Shown piece after piece: positions 53,517 through 62,609 of a DNA stretch of 64,000 nt (within the stretch, counting starts at the first letter, position 1; each line of letters starts with the position of its first letter). The notes below the pieces were generated by a model that worked only from the letters and a program-made list of their open reading frames with translations, searched no databases and was not told the DNA's origin. The stretch is from JAALLB01 sp017643495. GTDB lineage: Bacteria > Pseudomonadota > Alphaproteobacteria > Rhizobiales > Rhizobiaceae. Location: contig OZ244147.1 in the NCBI GenBank assembly GCA_965216105.1, positions 1,860,001 through 1,924,000 of the forward strand, in the 5' to 3' direction. Made by a program: the position numbers and the translations under genes.

Positions 53517-54260
53517 ATGTTTGGCTTGTCTCGCTCCGCGCTTTGGGCTTTTTCCATCCATATTCTGACTGCGTCAGGAGCCTATCTGGCATTCCTGTCG
53601 ATTGTTGCCGCTGCTGAATATGATTTCCCGAAGGCATTTTTCTGGCTTGGAATGGCATTGCTGGTCGACGGCATTGACGGTCCACTCGCCAGAAAGCTGG
53701 AAGTCAAAAAATGGTGGCCCCACTGGTCAGGCGACACGCTGGACAACGTGATCGACTACGCGACCTATGTCATGATCCCGGCTTTCATTCTCTATCAGTC
53801 CGGGCTTCTCGATCATACGGATGCACTTGGTCGCAAGGATGAAGTGATCAGCAAATTCATGTCTTTCTCGGCCGCAGCGACAATCGTTGTCACCAGTGCC
53901 ATATATTATGCAGACACGAGAATGAAAACCGAGGATTACGGTTTCAAGGGCTTTCCGATCTGCTGGAACATGGTGGTATTCGCGCTGTTTGTGGCATCGC
54001 CCAATTCCACCGTTTCCCTGATTTTCATCATTTTCACTGCGATAATGACCTTTGTTCCTGTCACGTTCATTCATCCGGTCCGGGTCAAGGTCTTGCGCCC
54101 ACTCAGTATTGCCGTGCTCGCTTTGTGGGCAATCAGCGGCTTGTCAGCGGTATATTTCAACCTGGATAATCCGGCTTTGATAGATGCCGTTTTCATAGCC
54201 TGTAGCATCTATCTGTATTGTATCGGCTTTGTCTTGCAGATGGCAGGCAAACTGTCGTAA
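53517..54260 (+). CDS. pcs: Phosphatidylcholine synthase (CDP-alcohol phosphotransferase)
   Basis: 247 residues. It condenses CDP-diacylglycerol with choline to phosphatidylcholine at the inner membrane. The signature DG(x2)AR(x12)G(x3)D(x3)D, with the wider spacing specific for Pcs, fits Asp54-Gly55, Ala58-Arg59, Gly72, Asp76 and Asp80, and seven to eight membrane helices are apparent. ATG 53517 is preferred to the longer frame from 53478. Pcs is typical of Hyphomicrobiales and requires imported choline. It lies between a UbiH-like gene and a nucleoside-type ABC importer. Confidence 0.94.
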   Translation: MFGLSRSALWAFSIHILTASGAYLAFLSIVAAAEYDFPKAFFWLGMALLVDGIDGPLARKLEVKKWWPHWSGDTLDNVIDYATYVMIPAFILYQSGLLDHTDALGRKDEVISKFMSFSAAATIVVTSAIYYADTRMKTEDYGFKGFPICWNMVVFALFVASPNSTVSLIFIIFTAIMTFVPVTFIHPVRVKVLRPLSIAVLALWAISGLSAVYFNLDNPALIDAVFIACSIYLYCIGFVLQMAGKLS

Positions 54261-54302
54261 TCAGCCATCTTCAAATGACGGGCTTTGCCAACAGGGGCGG
54301 CA

Positions 54303-55892
54303 ATGATGACAAGCGACAAAACAGCGGCAACCTCATCCGTTTCACAAATGGACAGAGTGATGCTTGGTGTGAAGGGGCTTACAAAGCGCTTTGGTGAGGT
54401 GGTTGCCAATGATGATGTTGACCTCAACATCATGCCCGGTGAAATCCATGCCCTTCTTGGAGAAAACGGTGCCGGCAAGTCAACGCTTGTCAAAATGCTT
54501 TATGGCTCCCTTCAGCCAACGGCAGGTGAAATCATCTGGAAAGGCAAGCCGGTCAGGATCGCCAGCCCGTATGAAGCAAGACAGCTCGGTATCGGCATCG
54601 TGTTTCAGCATTTCTCTTTGTTTGATGCGCTGAGTGTTGCCGACAATATTGCGCTTTCCCTTGCTGGCGACGATAACATCAAGTCAATAGCGGAAAAGGC
54701 ACTCGAATTTTCCGGGCGGTACGGATTGCCGTTAAATCCACGCAGCATGGTTGGTGACCTTTCTGTTGGCGAGCGCCAGCGTGTCGAGATTGTCAGGTGT
54801 CTGCTCCAGAACCCGGAACTGGTCATTCTGGATGAGCCGACTTCGGTACTTACCCCCCAGGAAGCCGAGCGGCTTTTCGAAACACTGGAAATCCTGAAAG
54901 GTGAGGGGCGGTCTGTTCTCTTCATATCGCACAGGCTGGAGGAGGTTCGCCGGCTGTGCGACAAGGCGACCATTTTGCGGAATGCCAAAGTGGTCGGTGA
55001 ATGTCTGCCCCGGGAAGAAACAGCGGCAAGCATTGCCCGGATGATGGTTGGGAGTGAAATTTCCCACGTCCGAAAGCAGACAGCCGACAAACCGGAAAGC
55101 CAGCCGCTTCTCGAACTCAACGATGTAAATCTGCAGGCAGCAACACCGTTTTCGGTCACCTTGAAAGATATAAACCTGACTGTCGGTGCCGGTGAAATAG
55201 TCGGCATTGCCGGTGTGGCAGGCAATGGCCAGTCCGAACTGTTTGAGGCAGTATCCGGTGAACGGCTGCAAGGCAATGCAAGGGCAATCCGGATGCGCGG
55301 GATGGATGTTGGGCGGAAAGGTATCAATTGGCGCAGAAAACACGGTGCAGCCTTCATCCCCGAGGAACGGCTTGGGCATGGTGCAATCAGTGAGTTTCAC
55401 TTGAGCGAGAACATGTTGCTGGCGCGCCACCAGTCAGACAAGGTCGCTTTTCAGTGGGGGCACGGGCTTGGCATTATCTGGCAAGACCTGGTGCGCAAGG
55501 CAACAGACCGCGTGTGTGAAATGATGGATGTTCGCAAACCTGGCCGCAATCCTGTTGCCGCATCCCTATCAGGCGGAAACCTGCAAAAGTTCCTGGTCGG
55601 CAGGGAACTGGACCGCCAACCGTCGGTGCTGGTTATCAACCAGCCGAGTTGGGGTGTCGATGCGGGTGCTGCAAGCCGCATTCGCCAGGCAATTATCGAT
55701 CTTGCCCGGTCCGGTTCCGCCGTTCTCGTCATATCGCAGGATCTGGACGAGATTTTCGAACTGTCCGACCGCATTGCGGTTATGTATGATGGCAGACTTT
55801 CAAGCCCGCTTTCTGCGGCAGAGGTCGGGCGCGAGGAAGTAGGGCTGCTGATGGCCGGCATAGGCATCAGCGAGGATCGCCATGCTGCGTGA
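54303..55892 (+). CDS. ABC importer ATPase with two nucleotide-binding domains (BMP/nucleoside type)
   Basis: 529 residues. Two tandem ABC domains. The first has Walker A GENGAGKST (Gly53-Thr61), signature LSVGERQRVEI and Walker B LVILDEPTSVL; the second (from about residue 270) has a degenerate Walker A VAGNGQSEL, as in RbsA- and YufO-type ATPases, and signature LSGGNLQKFLVGREL. The family partners with BMP lipoproteins and imports nucleosides or related compounds. ATG 54303 has AGGGGCGG upstream; ATG 54306 is also possible. Its end overlaps the first permease by 11 bases. Confidence 0.92.
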   Translation: MMTSDKTAATSSVSQMDRVMLGVKGLTKRFGEVVANDDVDLNIMPGEIHALLGENGAGKSTLVKMLYGSLQPTAGEIIWKGKPVRIASPYEARQLGIGIVFQHFSLFDALSVADNIALSLAGDDNIKSIAEKALEFSGRYGLPLNPRSMVGDLSVGERQRVEIVRCLLQNPELVILDEPTSVLTPQEAERLFETLEILKGEGRSVLFISHRLEEVRRLCDKATILRNAKVVGECLPREETAASIARMMVGSEISHVRKQTADKPESQPLLELNDVNLQAATPFSVTLKDINLTVGAGEIVGIAGVAGNGQSELFEAVSGERLQGNARAIRMRGMDVGRKGINWRRKHGAAFIPEERLGHGAISEFHLSENMLLARHQSDKVAFQWGHGLGIIWQDLVRKATDRVCEMMDVRKPGRNPVAASLSGGNLQKFLVGRELDRQPSVLVINQPSWGVDAGAASRIRQAIIDLARSGSAVLVISQDLDEIFELSDRIAVMYDGRLSSPLSAAEVGREEVGLLMAGIGISEDRHAA

Positions 55893-57006
55893 GTTCCCGG
55901 TTACCATCCAGCTTGAAAAACGCAATGTACCATCCGTACTGTTTTCAGCTGTTTCTCCACTGATCGCACTGGTACTCACACTACTGGCAGGGGCTGTCCT
56001 TTTTACCCTGATGGGACACAACCCCCTTGAGGCGCTGTATTTTTATTTTGTGGAGCCGCTAACAGAAACATGGTCACTTCATGAGTTGGTTGTAAAGGCA
56101 ACGCCACTGGTCTTGATCGCGACGGGTCTTGCCATCTGCTTTCGTTCCAACAACTGGAATATCGGTGCTGAGGGACAATTCATTGTGGGTGCGATTGCCG
56201 GTGCCGCATTGCCTGTGCTCATGCCCGGTTTTGAGAGTTTTTCTGTCCTGCCGCTGATGATGATTTGCGGCATGCTGGGTGGTATGGCATGGGCCTTCAT
56301 TCCCGCATTTCTCAAAAACCGTTTCGGGGCAAACGAAATTCTTACCAGCCTGATGCTGGTCTATGTGGCCGAACTGCTTCTGGACTGGATGGTTCGCGGA
56401 CCGTGGCGGAACCCCGAAGGATACAATTTCCCCGAGACGCGAAGCTTCAGCGGGTGGCAGGTATTGCCGGAAATGTTGACCAGTGGAAGAGCCCATTATG
56501 GTGCCTTGTTTGCAATCCTGGGCGTCTTGCTGATGTGGTTCATGCTCGCCAAGACCATGAAGGGATTCGAAATTTCCGTAATAGGGCAGGCACCACGTGC
56601 CGGGCGTTTTGCAGGCTTCAACCCCAAGGCCACAACCTTGTTTGTATTCCTCGTTTCCGGTGCGTTTGCCGGTCTGGCAGGTATTGCGGAGGTTTCCGGA
56701 GCGATTGGCCAGTTACGCCCCTCGATATCGCCGGGATACGGGTTTACAGCGATTATTGTCGCATTTCTCGGCCGGTTGAACCCACCGGGCATATTTGCTG
56801 CGGGACTTGTCCTCGCGCTTTCTTATCTGGGCGGTGAAGCAGTGCAGGTGTCGCTTCAGATGTCCGACAAGGTGGCAAGCGTCTTTCAGGGCATGTTGCT
56901 GATCTTTGTGCTGGGTTGTGACACGCTTATCCATCACCGGGTGCGGATAAGCCGCACGGGTACCGATGCCGCTTCTGTAGGAGAGGTGAAAAATGGGACT
57001 GTTTGA
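55882..57006 (+). CDS. ABC importer permease, BPD_transp_2 family (first)
   Basis: 374 residues, many transmembrane helices, with the family pattern of branched-chain/nucleoside permeases (LAICFRSNNWNIGAEGQF and ANEILTSLMLVYVAELLLDW). It pairs with the second permease to form the membrane channel for the BMP-type importer. The gene overlaps the ATPase gene by 11 bases and the next permease by 14, so the three are translationally coupled. N-terminus starts MLREFPVTIQLEKRNVP. Confidence 0.92.
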   Translation: MLREFPVTIQLEKRNVPSVLFSAVSPLIALVLTLLAGAVLFTLMGHNPLEALYFYFVEPLTETWSLHELVVKATPLVLIATGLAICFRSNNWNIGAEGQFIVGAIAGAALPVLMPGFESFSVLPLMMICGMLGGMAWAFIPAFLKNRFGANEILTSLMLVYVAELLLDWMVRGPWRNPEGYNFPETRSFSGWQVLPEMLTSGRAHYGALFAILGVLLMWFMLAKTMKGFEISVIGQAPRAGRFAGFNPKATTLFVFLVSGAFAGLAGIAEVSGAIGQLRPSISPGYGFTAIIVAFLGRLNPPGIFAAGLVLALSYLGGEAVQVSLQMSDKVASVFQGMLLIFVLGCDTLIHHRVRISRTGTDAASVGEVKNGTV

Positions 57007-57913
57007 AGCGATCCTCCTCTCCATTGTCACCTCTGCAACACCGCTGCTGATCGCTGCGCTGGGTGAACTTGTTACCGAACGTTCGGGCGTTCTCAACCTG
57101 GGTGTCGAGGGCATGATGATCATGGGAGCCGTATCCGGCTTTGCCTTTGGCATCATGACAGGAAACCCCTATCTCGGGATGCTGGGGGCGATTGTCACGG
57201 GCGCGCTGTTTTCGCTTGTATTTGCCTTCATGACGATCACGCTGGTTACCAACCAGGTGGCAACAGGGCTGGCATTGACAATACTGGGTCTGGGGGTCTC
57301 GGGTTTGTGGGGAGAGGCGTTTGTCGGCATACCCGGTGTCCGGATGCAGCCGATTGAAATTCCGCTTCTGTCGCAGATACCGTTCATAGGCAAGCTGCTG
57401 TTTGCCCAGGACCTGATTTTCTACATTTCGATACTCTTGCTGGCAGGGGTCTCCTTTTTCCTTTTCAGGAGCAGGGCTGGCCTTACCCTTCGTGCGGTAG
57501 GTGACAACCATGTGTCGGCGCATGCCTTGGGCATTTCTGTTGCCAAGACACGCTATCTTGCAGTGATGTTTGGCGGCGCCTGTTCAGGCCTTGCCGGTGG
57601 TCACCTGTCGCTGGTTTACACAAGCCAGTGGATAGAAAACATGACATCGGGCAGGGGATGGATTGCGCTCGCGCTGGTAGTCTTTGCTTCGTGGCGCCCC
57701 ACAAGGGTGTTGATAGGTGCCTATTTGTTTGGTGCCATGGGTATCCTGCAGTTGCACATTCAGGCTCAAGGCGTCAAAATCCCGTCACAGTTTCTTTCAG
57801 CGTTACCCTATATCGCGACGGTTGTCGTGCTGGTCATCATTTCCCGCAACAGAAGGCTGACCATGATGAATACACCCGCTTCACTGGGCAAGGGATTTGT
57901 TCCTGACCGCTAG
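56993..57913 (+). CDS. ABC importer permease, BPD_transp_2 family (second)
   Basis: 306 residues, polytopic. Typical segments are LIAALGELVTERSGVLNLGV near the N-terminus and GLTLRAVGDNHVSAHALGIS in the coupling-helix region facing the ATPase. It overlaps the first permease by 14 bases and precedes the binding-protein gene by 51 bases. The transporter order ATPase, permease, permease, BMP protein matches the nupABC/yufNOPQ layout seen in other bacteria. Confidence 0.92.
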   Translation: MGLFEAILLSIVTSATPLLIAALGELVTERSGVLNLGVEGMMIMGAVSGFAFGIMTGNPYLGMLGAIVTGALFSLVFAFMTITLVTNQVATGLALTILGLGVSGLWGEAFVGIPGVRMQPIEIPLLSQIPFIGKLLFAQDLIFYISILLLAGVSFFLFRSRAGLTLRAVGDNHVSAHALGISVAKTRYLAVMFGGACSGLAGGHLSLVYTSQWIENMTSGRGWIALALVVFASWRPTRVLIGAYLFGAMGILQLHIQAQGVKIPSQFLSALPYIATVVVLVIISRNRRLTMMNTPASLGKGFVPDR

Positions 57914-57964
57914 AAAACAACAGGCTGTTTACTTGGAAGAGTACATAATCAGAGAGGATCATCC

Positions 57965-59032
57965 ATGAAGAAAATTATTGCAGGTGCAGCCGGTATCGGC
58001 CTCGCCCTGCTTGCCATGGCAGGCAGTGCCCAGGCAGCAGATACCAAGGCTTGTTTCATTTATGTCGGCCCGATCGGGGATTTCGGCTGGACCTATCAGC
58101 ATGAGCAGGGAAGGCTAGCGGTCGAGAAAGAACTCAGGGTTGAAACCGCTTACCAGGAGAGCGTTGAAGAAGGGGCTGATTCAGAACGCGCAATCGAGCG
58201 TTTTGCACGGTCGGGCTGCAATATCATCTTCACAACATCTTTCGGTTACATGGAGCCAACCAACAAGGTTGCCAAGAAGTTTCCCGATGTGAAATTCGAG
58301 CACGCCACCGGTTTCAAGCGTGAGAGCCCGAACGTTTCGACCTATTCATCAAAATTCTATCAGGGCCGTTACATCCAGGGCCAAATCGCTGCCAAAGTTT
58401 CTGAAAAAGGTGTTGCCGGTTACATTGCATCCTTTCCGATCCCGGAAGTGGTTCGCGGCATAAACGCGTTCATTCTCGGAGCCCAGTCGATCAACCCCGA
58501 CTTCAAGTTGAAAGTAGTCTGGGTCAACACCTGGTTTGATCCGGGCAAGGAAGCGGATGCGGCCAAGACATTGATTGACCAGGGCGTGGATATCCTGACA
58601 CAGCACACGGATTCCACAGCACCGATGCAGATCGCCGAAGAGCGTGGCATCAAGGCCTTTGGTCAGGCATCCGACATGATCAATTTCGGAAAGAATGTGC
58701 AGCTGACAGCCATTATCGATGACTGGGCACCGTACTATCTTGAGCGTGTGAAAGCCGTCATGGACGGCACCTGGGAACAACATGATGTCTGGCACGGTTT
58801 GGCTGAGGGCAATGTTGCCATGGCCCCATACACCAACATGCCTGACGATGTCGCAGCACTTGCCAAGGAAACAGAAGAAAAGATCAGCAGTGGCGAACTT
58901 GAGCCGTTTACCGGTCCGATCAACAAACAGGATGGCAGTGAGTGGCTTAAAGCCGGAGAAAAGGCTGATATCGGAACCATGCTTGGCATGAACTTTTATG
59001 TTGAAGGGGTCGACGACCAGCTTCCACAATAA
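57965..59032 (+). CDS. BMP-family periplasmic substrate-binding protein
   Basis: 355 residues. A cleavable signal peptide (residues 1 to about 24, ending AQAADT) without a lipobox Cys points to a free periplasmic protein. The BMP (basic membrane protein) domain spans the rest: CFIYVGPIGDFGWTYQHEQG at the start, then SFGYMEPTNKVAKKFPDVKF and GVAGYIASFPIPEVVRGINA. BMP proteins of known function mostly bind purine nucleosides, but the ligand here is an inference. AGAGAGGATC precedes ATG 57965. A strong terminator closes the operon. Confidence 0.93.
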   Translation: MKKIIAGAAGIGLALLAMAGSAQAADTKACFIYVGPIGDFGWTYQHEQGRLAVEKELRVETAYQESVEEGADSERAIERFARSGCNIIFTTSFGYMEPTNKVAKKFPDVKFEHATGFKRESPNVSTYSSKFYQGRYIQGQIAAKVSEKGVAGYIASFPIPEVVRGINAFILGAQSINPDFKLKVVWVNTWFDPGKEADAAKTLIDQGVDILTQHTDSTAPMQIAEERGIKAFGQASDMINFGKNVQLTAIIDDWAPYYLERVKAVMDGTWEQHDVWHGLAEGNVAMAPYTNMPDDVAALAKETEEKISSGELEPFTGPINKQDGSEWLKAGEKADIGTMLGMNFYVEGVDDQLPQ

Positions 59033-59051
59033 ATCTTGCAAAGAAGTAGAG

Positions 59052-59077
59052 AAAGGGGAGGGTGTCTCCCCTTTTTT
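59052..59077 (+). terminator. Rho-independent terminator after the BMP-type importer operon
   Basis: AAAGGGGAG (59052-59060) pairs with CTCCCCTTT (59066-59074) around a five-base loop, followed by further T residues. Strong classical terminator about 20 bases after the stop. Confidence 0.93.
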
Positions 59078-59089
59078 GTTTTTTTACGC

Positions 59090-59118
59090 TTGAAAAAGCA
59101 GTGTGAATATCGCATAGC
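59090..59118 (+). promoter_or_regulatory. Possible promoter of tRNA-Ser
   Basis: TTGAAA (59090-59095), a 17-base spacer and CATAGC (59113-59118), about 25 bases ahead of the tRNA. The -10 element is weak, so this is tentative. Confidence 0.4.
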
Positions 59119-59142
59119 CAAGCGATCAACCAAGGCATCTTT

Positions 59143-59232
<90 letters not shown>

Positions 59233-59321
59233 TTTTCATTACATTGCTGTATAATCTGCCTGATCGGGGGCCAGTCGGCTTGGTATCCGTCCGTTGGTTT
59301 GCGAGCAGGCATGCGGAATAC

Positions 59322-59840
59322 TCAGTCTTGCCCAATGCTGGTGCAAAGTCTTTTCGCGCTGTCGACAGCGGCTTGCCCCTGCAAGGGCCAACTTTGCGTA
59401 AGCCCTTCCAGCACAAGGATTATGTCGGTCTGCTTGCCAGGTAAATTCGCGATGCGCGAAACCTTGTCAGCTATCTCTGCCTTGTGACGGATCAGAAGGT
59501 TTCGCAAACGGTCGTCAGCCGGCGCTGCGGCAACTGCCGAATGGAACAGGCAGCCGTGGCTTGCTTCCTTCTTCATCCAATCCGCAACACGCTCAATAAC
59601 CGTATTGAGCGTTTCGGACTGGCCCGGCTCAAGACCATCAAAAATATATGCCAGATAGCGATGATGCCTGTGTTCGAGCGCAGCGTAAACCATCTCATCG
59701 CGGGATGGCAGGTACTTGTACAATGTACGAAGACTAACACCTGATGCATCCCGCAAATCTTCAACGCTGGGTTCTGCAAACCCCCGCGCAGCAAACTCCC
59801 GTTCCAGGCCGGCAGCAATTTTCGATTTCTGTTCACTCAT
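59322..59840 (-). CDS. TetR-family transcriptional regulator
   Basis: 172 residues. The N-terminal helix-turn-helix (about residues 8-50: EREFAARGFAEPSVEDLRDA, then SGVSLRTLYKYLPSRDEMVY) is characteristic of TetR/AcrR. The C-terminal ligand-binding helices are variable and give no hint of the inducer. It is divergently transcribed from the oxidoreductase at 59915, and two near-identical palindromes fill the 74-base gap. That layout points to repression of both genes. Start ATG complementary to 59838-59840. Confidence 0.88.
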   Translation of the reverse strand: MSEQKSKIAAGLEREFAARGFAEPSVEDLRDASGVSLRTLYKYLPSRDEMVYAALEHRHHRYLAYIFDGLEPGQSETLNTVIERVADWMKKEASHGCLFHSAVAAAPADDRLRNLLIRHKAEIADKVSRIANLPGKQTDIILVLEGLTQSWPLQGQAAVDSAKRLCTSIGQD

Positions 59841-59850
59841 GCTTGACGAT

Positions 59851-59868
59851 GTAGAGTAATCCCTCTAC
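59851..59868. promoter_or_regulatory. Palindromic operator 1 (probable TetR site)
   Basis: GTAGAG (59851-59856), six bases, CTCTAC (59863-59868): a perfect inverted repeat in the TetR/oxidoreductase gap, 11 bases upstream of the TetR start. It shares the GTAGA-N8-TCTAC pattern with operator 2. Confidence 0.65.
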
Positions 59869-59876
59869 TTAGGCAA

Positions 59877-59894
59877 GTAGAATAAATATTCTAC
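59877..59894. promoter_or_regulatory. Palindromic operator 2 (probable TetR site)
   Basis: GTAGAA (59877-59882), six bases, TTCTAC (59889-59894). The half-sites match operator 1 except for one base, and the two centres are 26 bases apart. It lies about 20 bases ahead of the oxidoreductase start. Confidence 0.65.
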
Positions 59895-59914
59895 ATCTGA
59901 CGCAGGAGGCATTT

Positions 59915-60991
59915 ATGCAGATATCCGAAGTGATGAAAGGGATCGTTCTGACAGGCCATGGTGGCCTGGACAAACTCGAATGGCGTGAAAATCTGCCGGT
60001 TCCGTCTCCGGACAAGAATGAGGTTCTTGTCAGGGTTGGCGCGGCAGCCCTGAACAATACCGATATCAATACCCGAACAGGCTGGTATTCCAAAAGTGTC
60101 CGTGGTGGGACGGATGCAGGCGCCTTGCAGGGTTATGAAACAAACGCCGGTGCAGGGGGCAGTTGGGCCGGTGAAGCACTGTCGTTTCCTCACATTCAGG
60201 GGGCTGATGTTTGTGGTGAGATCGTTGCGGTCGGGGCGGATGTGTCTGCCGACAGGGTTGGGCAACGCATTCTGGTTCGAACGATGCAATCGGCGGAAGG
60301 CCCCGAAGGCAGAAAGGAAATTTTCACATTCGGCTCCGAATGCAATGGCGGATTTGCAGAATACACACTTGTTCGTTCCGGAGATGCGCTGAGCGTGAAT
60401 TCAGCACTGTCTGACATCGAGCTTGCGTCATTTCCCTGCGCCTTTTCAACTGCTGAAGGCATGATCCAGAAAGCAGGTATCGGTGCAGAAAATATACTCA
60501 TCACCGGCGCTTCGGGAGGTGTCGGATCGGCGGCAATCCAGCTTGCAAAACGGCGTGGAGCCAAAGTAACGGCGGTCACCAGCAATTCAAAAGCGGAAGC
60601 GGTTCGCGAACTTGGTGCAGATGCTGTTGTGGAACGCGATGAACCGCTACCGGAAAACACGTTTGACTGTGTACTCGACCTTGTTGGAGGAAAGCGCTGG
60701 CCAATGTTGCTGGACGCCCTAAGGAGTGGCGGGAAATACGTCACGTCTGGTGCCATTGCTGGGCCTGTCGTCGAACTCGATCTGCGTACGCTCTACCTGA
60801 AAGACTTGACGCTGATCGGCTCCACTTACCAGCCGGAAAACATATTCAGGGATCTGGTCGGTTACATAGAGCGAGATGAAATCAGGCCTGTGATTGTAGA
60901 GGTATATGACCTCAAGCAACTTCGGCTGGCCCAGGAAGCTTTCTTGAAAAAGTCCTTTGTAGGTAAGATAGCAATCCGCGTCGCAAATTAG
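59915..60991 (+). CDS. Zinc-independent MDR oxidoreductase (quinone reductase type)
   Basis: 358 residues of the medium-chain dehydrogenase/reductase superfamily. The N-terminal GroES-like fold (VPSPDKNEVLVRVGAAALNN and GWY) and a C-terminal NADPH-binding fold with ITGASGGVGSAAIQLAKRRG are visible. The cysteine cluster and GHE motif of zinc alcohol dehydrogenases are absent, so it is nearer to zeta-crystallin/quinone oxidoreductase. The substrate is unknown; divergent regulation by a TetR gene suggests response to a reactive carbonyl or quinone. AGGAGG (59904-59909) stands five bases ahead of ATG 59915. Confidence 0.9.
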   Translation: MQISEVMKGIVLTGHGGLDKLEWRENLPVPSPDKNEVLVRVGAAALNNTDINTRTGWYSKSVRGGTDAGALQGYETNAGAGGSWAGEALSFPHIQGADVCGEIVAVGADVSADRVGQRILVRTMQSAEGPEGRKEIFTFGSECNGGFAEYTLVRSGDALSVNSALSDIELASFPCAFSTAEGMIQKAGIGAENILITGASGGVGSAAIQLAKRRGAKVTAVTSNSKAEAVRELGADAVVERDEPLPENTFDCVLDLVGGKRWPMLLDALRSGGKYVTSGAIAGPVVELDLRTLYLKDLTLIGSTYQPENIFRDLVGYIERDEIRPVIVEVYDLKQLRLAQEAFLKKSFVGKIAIRVAN

Positions 60992-61107
60992 CTTTATTGA
61001 TACCAGTGGGCCAAAATGAGCAGAAAAGGGCTATCTGTCGCTCTGCGAAGGGGAAACGCGGCAAAAGTGTGGCCAATATACAAGAATTGGCGAAAATCAG
61101 GCATGTA

Positions 61108-61133
61108 TGACGTCAGCACATAGCCGCGGCTAT
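61108..61133. promoter_or_regulatory. Two perfect palindromes upstream of the type I secretion genes
   Basis: TGACGTCA (61108-61115) and ATAGCCGCGGCTAT (61120-61133) are exact inverted repeats four bases apart, about 70-90 bases before the TolC-like start at 61202. They may be a regulator site; no matching regulator was recognised. Confidence 0.4.
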
Positions 61134-61201
61134 TGCTTTTCCTTTTCGCATCCCGGTATTGTTTTCCAACAAATGACCGGGTCCGGGGGATGGGGCAGGC
61201 T

Positions 61202-62584
61202 ATGAAACATTGGTGCATACCGCTGGTAGCAGTCGTAATTGCCTGCATTGCCTTGCCTGCAAATGCCATCAGCCTGAAACAAGCTGTGCGCCTGACCGTT
61301 CACGAGAACCCTTCCGGAAAAGCTGATGCAGCCAATCTCAGGGCGATTGCCAGTGAGTTGCGCGAAAGCCAGACAACCTTTGCGCCAACGGTTGATCTTT
61401 ATGGAGATGTAGGCAAGCAACGCCGGGAAAGCCCAACGGCAACCACTGTCGGCGGCAGGGGTACGGACACTTTGTTGTCCCGTGAAATAGGTGTCCGGGC
61501 CAGTCTACTGCTGTTCGATGGTTATGAGCGGGCCAATCTCGTATATCGTAATGCGGCACGGCTGGACGGGGCCACATTCCGGTTGCTTTCAACATCGGAA
61601 ACCCTGGCGCTGAGTGCGGTGGAAGCTTACATTGATGTCGTACGGCACCGTAATCTGGTTGCTGCAACCCAGCGCAATATTCGTCGCCACAGAGCCATTC
61701 TTGGGCAAATTCGCGAGCGTGTAGCAGGTGGAACGTCGCCTGCGAGCGACCGGACGCAGATTGAGGAACGGGTGTTTGCAGCAGAGGCTGTTTCCATTGA
61801 AGTCCGCAAGGCCCTTGGCGATGCTGAAATCAAGTTCAAGAAGGTTGTTGGTGTCAAACCCAAAGGGAAAATGAACGCAGCACCCGTAAAAGGACTGCCA
61901 CATACGCTTGGCAGTCTGGTGGCAACCAGTGTTGCCAACAATTACACCATCAAGCAGGCCGACCTGAATATCCGTGATCAGGAATTTTCCAAGGCAGCGG
62001 CCCATGCCGGTCACATGCCACGCATTTCACTGGACGGACGGGCGTCGACCGGCGCAGACCGCAACGGAACACGCGGAACGGAAAGTGACCTTTATGTTGG
62101 CCTGTCCCTTACCTGGCGTCTCTATGACGGCGGGCTGGTCAATGCAAGAAAACGCACGTCATCAGAGCGCATTTCGGAAGCAGAGTACCGCCGGGATGTG
62201 GCCATTCGCGATGTAAAGGAAATTGCTGAACGTTCCTGGAATGCATATCAGCGCGGCATCCGGCGCAGTGCAGTTCTGACCAAACAATTGCGGTCAAACG
62301 AACGCATAGTGGACAGCTATCGCGAAGAATATTCCCTGTCCAAGCGCAGTCTTCTCGATGTTCTGGATGCGGAGCGGGCCCGGTTCAACAACGAGTTCCA
62401 GCAAATCAGTGTTGCCGCTAGTGCCCGTTTTTCTGCGTATAGAATGCTGGCTACAATGAGCAGGCTGACCGGGTATTTCGGAATCCGGGCGACACAGCTG
62501 GCGCCAACACCAAATGCGGTTGAGACATTTACGGCAAGCGATCCACACAAGATATTCAATATCACGATCGAGCCGCTTGAGTAG
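61202..62584 (+). CDS. TolC-family outer membrane factor of a type I secretion system
   Basis: 460 residues. A signal peptide (about 1-22, ending LPANAISL) is followed by the OEP duplicated helical repeats (LKQAVRLTVHENP, then SALSVVEAYIDVVR-like LALSAVEAYIDVVRHRNLVA, and YSLSKRSLLDVLDAERARF). It differs from the TolC at the left edge and lies directly ahead of a type I ABC transporter gene, so it is probably its dedicated channel (LapE-like). ATG 61202 with GGGGCAGG upstream is preferred; ATG 61190 and TTG 61133 are in frame. Confidence 0.88.
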   Translation: MKHWCIPLVAVVIACIALPANAISLKQAVRLTVHENPSGKADAANLRAIASELRESQTTFAPTVDLYGDVGKQRRESPTATTVGGRGTDTLLSREIGVRASLLLFDGYERANLVYRNAARLDGATFRLLSTSETLALSAVEAYIDVVRHRNLVAATQRNIRRHRAILGQIRERVAGGTSPASDRTQIEERVFAAEAVSIEVRKALGDAEIKFKKVVGVKPKGKMNAAPVKGLPHTLGSLVATSVANNYTIKQADLNIRDQEFSKAAAHAGHMPRISLDGRASTGADRNGTRGTESDLYVGLSLTWRLYDGGLVNARKRTSSERISEAEYRRDVAIRDVKEIAERSWNAYQRGIRRSAVLTKQLRSNERIVDSYREEYSLSKRSLLDVLDAERARFNNEFQQISVAASARFSAYRMLATMSRLTGYFGIRATQLAPTPNAVETFTASDPHKIFNITIEPLE

Positions 62585-62609
62585 GGGAACGGGTAGCCGG
62601 AAAGACGGA

